DNA of 64,000 bases from Paraburkholderia sp. FT54 (GTDB lineage: Bacteria > Pseudomonadota > Gammaproteobacteria > Burkholderiales > Burkholderiaceae), in assembly GCF_031585635.1 (NCBI RefSeq), contig NZ_CP134198.1:124001-188000 (forward strand), read 5' to 3'. Made by a program: the position numbers and the translations under genes. The first letter of the stretch is position 1. Every line of letters starts with the position of its first letter. Shown piece by piece: positions 60,723-64,000 of this stretch. The notes under the pieces were generated by a model. That model saw only the letters and a program-made list of their open reading frames with translations. It was not told the DNA's origin and did no database searches.

Positions 60723-61576
60723 GCTCCACCTCCGGCCGCCGCAGAGCCCGACGCCGACCCCGACCCCGACGTAGCCCCGGCATCGGCGGGCGCCCGGGTC
60801 CAGTCTCGCGTGACCTCGTAGCTCGTGCAGCGAAAACCGTCCGCGTTGAGATCCTGCTGATCCTGCTTTTCCGGTACGTTCACACGCTCGAATGCGACCG
60901 TCGCAATCCAGTACGTCGGATCCGGCCGTTTCGCTGCCGGATTCAGCGGGACCAGCTGACGCGAGAAGAACACCTGCGCGGCGGGTGCGAACGTGATCGA
61001 GCCGACGTGTGCGATGACCCGCGCCTGATCCTTCAGAAGCTTGAGCGGGCCCACCGGGCCGCGCACCAGCCCGTCATAGGCTTCCTTCTCGTGATCGTCG
61101 CTCATGAACATCACCGCGGCGTGCGTGTCCGAAATCGTCTCCCAGTCGTAGCTCTCGCGCAGTTCGACGTAACGGTGCAGATCCGCGCGATTGGTCTTTT
61201 CCGAAAACGTAACGTGTCCGTTAGCTGTTGTCGGCAGCACGTCGACCTTACCGGTCGACGAGTCCACTCGCAGCACGGCGGGTGGGTTCGGCCGCTTTAG
61301 GAGTCCTAAAGCTCCCATGCCAAAAACAGCGGCGAGAGCGACAACTCCCGAGAGCACCGAGCGCCGGTCCGCGATACGGGCCTTTTCTTCGGCTGCTTCG
61401 ACCTTCGACTTCTCGAACGCCTGTGCCTGTTTCAGGTACCAGCTGACCGCATCGCGCTCACCCGACTCAACATCGCTCACCGGCGCGTCTGCTCCCGCGA
61501 TCGACTCTGCCGGGCGTCCCTTACGTTTGCGCGCGGGCGTTGCCGACGCAAACCATTGCCTGATAGTCGATGTCAT
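60719..61576 (-). CDS. virB8: VirB8-type inner-membrane assembly protein
   Basis: 285-aa protein: cytoplasmic N-terminus, one membrane helix (SVLSGVVALAAVFGMGALGL, residues 73-92), and a periplasmic NTF2-like domain with DLHRYVELRESYDWETISDT and WIATVAFERVNVP. It ends in a Gly/Ser-rich tail (SGSGSASGSAAAGGGA). An earlier in-frame start would add 35 residues that are unlike the family. Confidence 0.92.
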   Translation of the reverse strand: MTSTIRQWFASATPARKRKGRPAESIAGADAPVSDVESGERDAVSWYLKQAQAFEKSKVEAAEEKARIADRRSVLSGVVALAAVFGMGALGLLKRPNPPAVLRVDSSTGKVDVLPTTANGHVTFSEKTNRADLHRYVELRESYDWETISDTHAAVMFMSDDHEKEAYDGLVRGPVGPLKLLKDQARVIAHVGSITFAPAAQVFFSRQLVPLNPAAKRPDPTYWIATVAFERVNVPEKQDQQDLNADGFRCTSYEVTRDWTRAPADAGATSGSGSASGSAAAGGGA

Positions 61577-61584
61577 CCTGTTCC

Positions 61585-61728
61585 TCACTTCGGTTCCGTA
61601 GGAGCCGACTGCTGCGCCAACGGTTGATTGACGGGTACCCACTGACCAGTCGGCTCGGGTGGCTTCGGCGCCGAGCTGCACGCCTGCAGTGCGAAGGCCA
61701 TCAGCAAAATTGCGACGGGAGATTTCAT
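61585..61728 (-). CDS. virB7: VirB7-like lipoprotein
   Basis: 47-aa precursor with lipobox: MKSPVAILLMAFALQACSSA, cleavage before Cys17, then the short Pro-rich part PKPPEPTGQWVPVNQPLAQQ. Size, lipobox and position between VirB6 and VirB8 identify the small outer-membrane lipoprotein that pairs with VirB9. An upstream ATG-type start would place the lipobox inside the protein. Confidence 0.88.
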   Translation of the reverse strand: MKSPVAILLMAFALQACSSAPKPPEPTGQWVPVNQPLAQQSAPTEPK

Positions 61729-61778
61729 GGTCTCCGATTCTCCTTTAGGTTGAGCGAATAGCACGTACTCTGTGGTAT

Positions 61779-61874
61779 CTAGTAAAACAGCTTGATCGAT
61801 ACCATCGCACCGATCGTTGCCACCACCGCCGCGATAAGCCACCAACGTGCGATCGTCCTGAATAACCTGACCAT
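61779..61874 (-). CDS. 31-aa single-span membrane peptide between virB6 and virB7
   Basis: MVRLFRTIARWWLIAAVVAT followed by IGAMVSIKLFY, a single hydrophobic helix with positive N-terminus. The start lies 3 bases after the virB6 stop and 50 bases before virB7, in the same operon. No homologue is known to me, but the coding potential (all-hydrophobic frame, tight spacing) argues for translation. Similar tiny ORFs are easily missed in type IV secretion operons. Confidence 0.55.
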   Translation of the reverse strand: MVRLFRTIARWWLIAAVVATIGAMVSIKLFY

Positions 61875-61877
61875 CTT

Positions 61878-62777
61878 TTACGCCTCACTCAAGCTACCGC
61901 CGGTCTTCGGCGATCCGCCGCCGCCCATTTTTCCAAGCGAACCGGCAAATCTCGCGACGCTACCCAGCTTGCCCACCATCGTCGAGATACCGACACCGCC
62001 CGCGAGAGACGAAGCCAAACCCGGCAGGTTAAGCGAGATAACCCAGAAGGCCAGCCCCATGATGTCCAGGTCGATGACCTGCGCAATAGAGGGGGATCCG
62101 TTCAGCGGTACCACGCCCATCGCGAAATTGACTTCGAGTGCACATGCAGCCGCGAAGAGCGCGACCAGCAGGGTGTAGTTCATGCATTGACCGACCCAGT
62201 TCCAGAAGAACTGTCGCGATGGCGGGAAGAGCGCCGCTGAGATGAACAACGGACCGAGTGCGAGCAGAAGCCCAAGCGCAAACTTCGCCAGAATGATGTA
62301 CGCAATGGCTATCGCCATGAACGGGCCACCGAAAATGATCATCAGGGCGATCGTCCAGATGGCCGCAATAACCTTCAGGCCGGACGCCTGCGCATAGATC
62401 TCCTGGGCTGCATGGATGTATGCATTGAGCAGGTTGTCGAGACCGGACACCGGGTTGCTACCATTGGTCAGCGCGCCGGCCAGCTGCTCGCCAAGACCAT
62501 TAAAGAACGGAACGACGTACTCGCTGTAGAACTGGATGTTCATCCCGCAGGTCAGGATGACCGCCCAAGTCGCCATGCGCATCAGGAAATCGTTGATCGG
62601 CTCGTCGTTGCGCCCTTGCCAGTACGTCCAGAGAATCAACAGGACATAGATGCTGAAGCAGGTGGCCATCAATGGCGAGATCAGCGCAATGATGTTGCTC
62701 GAACCGGTCGAGACCGTGTTCAAAACGTTCTTGTCGAACGAATTGGTCATTGAGGTGAAAAGCTGGACGTCTGCCAC
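61878..62777 (-). CDS. virB6: VirB6/TrbL-type polytopic membrane protein
   Basis: 299-aa protein with five or six membrane segments, including LMATCFSIYVLLILWTYWQG, KVIAAIWTIALMIIFGGPFM and FALGLLLALGPLFISAALFP, and the conserved FFWNWVGQCMNYTLLVALFA near the C-terminus that carries the TrbL/VirB6 signature. It forms part of the inner-membrane channel. Preceded by the 81-aa gene and followed by the tiny ORF. Confidence 0.92.
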   Translation of the reverse strand: MADVQLFTSMTNSFDKNVLNTVSTGSSNIIALISPLMATCFSIYVLLILWTYWQGRNDEPINDFLMRMATWAVILTCGMNIQFYSEYVVPFFNGLGEQLAGALTNGSNPVSGLDNLLNAYIHAAQEIYAQASGLKVIAAIWTIALMIIFGGPFMAIAIAYIILAKFALGLLLALGPLFISAALFPPSRQFFWNWVGQCMNYTLLVALFAAACALEVNFAMGVVPLNGSPSIAQVIDLDIMGLAFWVISLNLPGLASSLAGGVGISTMVGKLGSVARFAGSLGKMGGGGSPKTGGSLSEA

Positions 62778-62819
62778 GGATAACTCCTGCTTCGGTCAGT
62801 GATTGATGGACGCGCCGGA

Positions 62820-63065
62820 TTACTTGAGCCCGGCCGCGCGGGCTTTGGCATCGTCGCTTGCAGCGTTGATACCCTTCGCCTTACGCTCAGCGGCAAGCTT
62901 CTCGGGCGTCGTGCCGAGAAACGCCGCATCGAACTTCAGATCCTGCTGCTGCTGTTGCTCTTCCTGCAGGTTGTGCTGGTGACGATCCCACGCGAGGTAT
63001 CCGAGGTAGCCGGCGATCGCGACCAGCAAAGCGATGATTGAACCAAGAAGTGTCTTATTGACCAT
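62820..63065 (-). CDS. small membrane-anchored protein between virB5 and virB6
   Basis: 81-aa protein with an N-terminal membrane anchor (LLGSIIALLVAIAGYLGYLA), a Gln-rich linker (LQEEQQQQQDL) and a conserved-looking FDAAFLGTTPEKLAAERKAK segment. The position equals that of EexN/TrbJ-K-type entry-exclusion or lipoprotein genes, but there is no Cys lipobox. Its start overlaps the end of the VirB5 gene by 11 bases. The FD-AFLG-T motif also occurs at the VirB5 C-terminus. Confidence 0.65.
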   Translation of the reverse strand: MVNKTLLGSIIALLVAIAGYLGYLAWDRHQHNLQEEQQQQQDLKFDAAFLGTTPEKLAAERKAKGINAASDDAKARAAGLK

Positions 63066-63828
63066 TGGTTTTCCCCAGGAATGCGTTGTCGAATTCACGG
63101 TCGCGCTGCTGTTCGGCAAGCTGCAGCTCTGTTTTCTGCAACTGCGCGGTGAGCTGCAGGCGCGTCTGGTCATTTGTCACCATCGCCTCTTCCGCGGCCA
63201 TTCGGTTTTGCAGATCAGCCTTTTGCGCCGGATCCTGCGTCATGTTGGACTGCTGCATTAGCGCCTGGATGTTGTTCAGGCGCGCCATCGTCGCGCTGTA
63301 CGCCTGCTCGTTCATCGCCTTGTTGGCCGCGAGCGTGTCGTAATAGCGCTGTTGCCCAGTCGTGCTGGCGCCGGTCATGCTTTCCTGCTGCTCGATCGAC
63401 CGCATCGACGAACTGACGCCCGAGAGACCGCCGTTCTTCGCCTGGTCGTAAATGTTTTGCCACTGTTCCGGAAGGTAGTTACGCAGCGACGCAGCGTTCA
63501 TAATGTTGCCGAAACTGCTGTTGCCAGTCAGCGCACGGTACTGGTCTTCCTGATTCTGGATCTGCTGCCCCAACTGCTCAACCTGCATCATCTGTTGCGC
63601 GAGCTCCGCCGGCGAGATGGTCGGCACACCCTGCGCGTGAGCCTGCGAAAACGCACACGCGCACACCAACGCGGCCAGACTGCGGCGCGGCCAAAGCGTA
63701 GAACTCGGCATATAGGCAAAGATGCCCATGCCAGCGCGCATTGATCGAGCCCGCAGCGCCTCGCGAAGGTTCCGGATCGCTCGGTCAACCGGCCGGCGTA
63801 CGGCCGGATAGAGATCGGTGCTGTTCAT
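63055..63828 (-). CDS. virB5: VirB5-type minor pilus protein
   Basis: 257 aa from the ATG with CTGAGGGAGGG upstream, ending FDNAFLGKTNGQ. The VirB5/TrbJ-like helical region (AELAQQMMQVEQLGQQIQNQ, FGNIMNAASLRNYLPEQWQN, LAANKAMNEQAYSATMARLN) is clear. A signal peptide is visible only from an internal Met (PRRSLAALVCACAFSQAHAQ), so either translation starts there (63711, no ribosome-binding site) or the protein has an unusual 39-residue basic extension before the signal. VirB5 is exported and sits at the pilus tip. Confidence 0.85.
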   Translation of the reverse strand: MNSTDLYPAVRRPVDRAIRNLREALRARSMRAGMGIFAYMPSSTLWPRRSLAALVCACAFSQAHAQGVPTISPAELAQQMMQVEQLGQQIQNQEDQYRALTGNSSFGNIMNAASLRNYLPEQWQNIYDQAKNGGLSGVSSSMRSIEQQESMTGASTTGQQRYYDTLAANKAMNEQAYSATMARLNNIQALMQQSNMTQDPAQKADLQNRMAAEEAMVTNDQTRLQLTAQLQKTELQLAEQQRDREFDNAFLGKTNGQ

Positions 63829-63853
63829 CGTTCCCTCCCTGAGTTGCAGCACA

Positions 63854-64000
63854 TCAGGCAAAAACTTCGTCGTCAACCGGCTGGTCAGCCGGTGGATAAA
63901 TCTGCGCAAGCTCGGCACGTTTGCGCTCGAGGCCGTGCTGCAGCTCGGCGGACCACAAACGCTCATCGGCGCCGTGCTTCGCCGCGAGCCGCGTGCGCAG
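63854..64000 (-). CDS. C-terminal end of a transfer gene (3' partial view)
   Basis: The minus strand reads ALRT-like sequence LAAKHGADERLWSAELQHGL and then QIYPPADQPVDDEVFA before a TGA 25 bases from the virB5 start; the gene continues beyond the right edge. In the usual order virB4 would precede virB5, but the visible tail lacks enough signature to confirm this. Confidence 0.5.
   Translation of the reverse strand: MRTRLAAKHGADERLWSAELQHGLERKRAELAQIYPPADQPVDDEVFA

Noticed and set aside
1..64000. tRNA or rRNA genes
   Set aside because: No sequence with a convincing tRNA or rRNA core was noticed on either strand, but a covariance search was not possible.

Overview
The window looks like part of a large accessory replicon (megaplasmid or plasmid-bearing second replicon) of a Burkholderiaceae bacterium, most likely Paraburkholderia, Caballeronia or Burkholderia. 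The grounds are high GC, the protein families present (phasin, YqjD/YqjE-type proteins, DUF2382 proteins, NMT1-type ABC transporters) and a conjugation/partition block. This assignment is inferred from protein style; no rRNA or tRNA gene was seen.

Layout. 1-5.4 kb (+ strand): NitT/TauT-type ABC permease and binding protein, two amidase-signature enzymes and a GntR regulator. 5.4-9.5 kb: insertion-sequence graveyard (IS6, IS3, IS110 and IS481 pieces and possibly a group II intron scrap). 9.7-17 kb (- strand): operon with a second ABC transporter, formamidase, FmdB, GlcG-like protein and two reductases of the glyoxylate/tartronate-semialdehyde type. 17.1-17.8 kb: IS and hydrolase scraps. 18-22.2 kb (- strand): operon with a MetX-like alpha/beta hydrolase, a third amidase and an NCS1 nucleobase-type permease. 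22.4-28 kb: RES/Xre toxin-antitoxin pair, frameshifted DUF1016 nuclease, frameshifted UvrD-like helicase and two small unknown proteins (a decayed defence-like island). 29-37 kb: broken CheB-CheR protein, RHH protein, manganese catalase and a run of stress/membrane proteins (DUF2382, YqjD, YqjE, YqjK types). 37-43.3 kb (- strand): alcohol dehydrogenase, acetolactate-synthase-like enzyme, CoA-transferase, methyltransferase and phasin. 43.3-50.2 kb: sparse and degenerate DNA with LysR and ankyrin fragments, an intact IS1111-type element, a histidine kinase interrupted by an amber codon, and a single-domain response regulator. 50.5-64 kb (- strand): type IV secretion/conjugation operon running VirB5, B6, B7, B8, B9, B10, B11, split VirD4, LPD7 protein, StbB, StbC, TrbM.

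The most interesting signal is regulatory. The two minus-strand amide operons (genes starting at 16768 and 21999) share an upstream arrangement: a sigma-54-type -24/-12 element, then a 12-bp hairpin with the identical hexaloop AAAGGC, then a weak second hairpin whose 3' arm overlaps an intrinsic terminator, then the first gene. This is the architecture of ANTAR-protein antitermination leaders (AmiR, NasR). The G-U pairs in both hairpins pair only in the minus-strand RNA, which fits the direction of the genes. No ANTAR protein is encoded in the window, so a factor elsewhere would have to act on both. I infer a nitrogen-regulated regulon for uptake and hydrolysis of an amide or N-heterocycle; the substrate is unknown.

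Decay is widespread. Three genes carry a single in-frame stop (IS6 transposase, CheB-CheR, histidine kinase), and several others have frameshifts (IS110 transposase, DUF1016 nuclease, helicase, ankyrin protein). The conjugation block, by contrast, is compact, with many overlapping start and stop codons, and looks intact apart from VirD4 being encoded as two adjoining cistrons.
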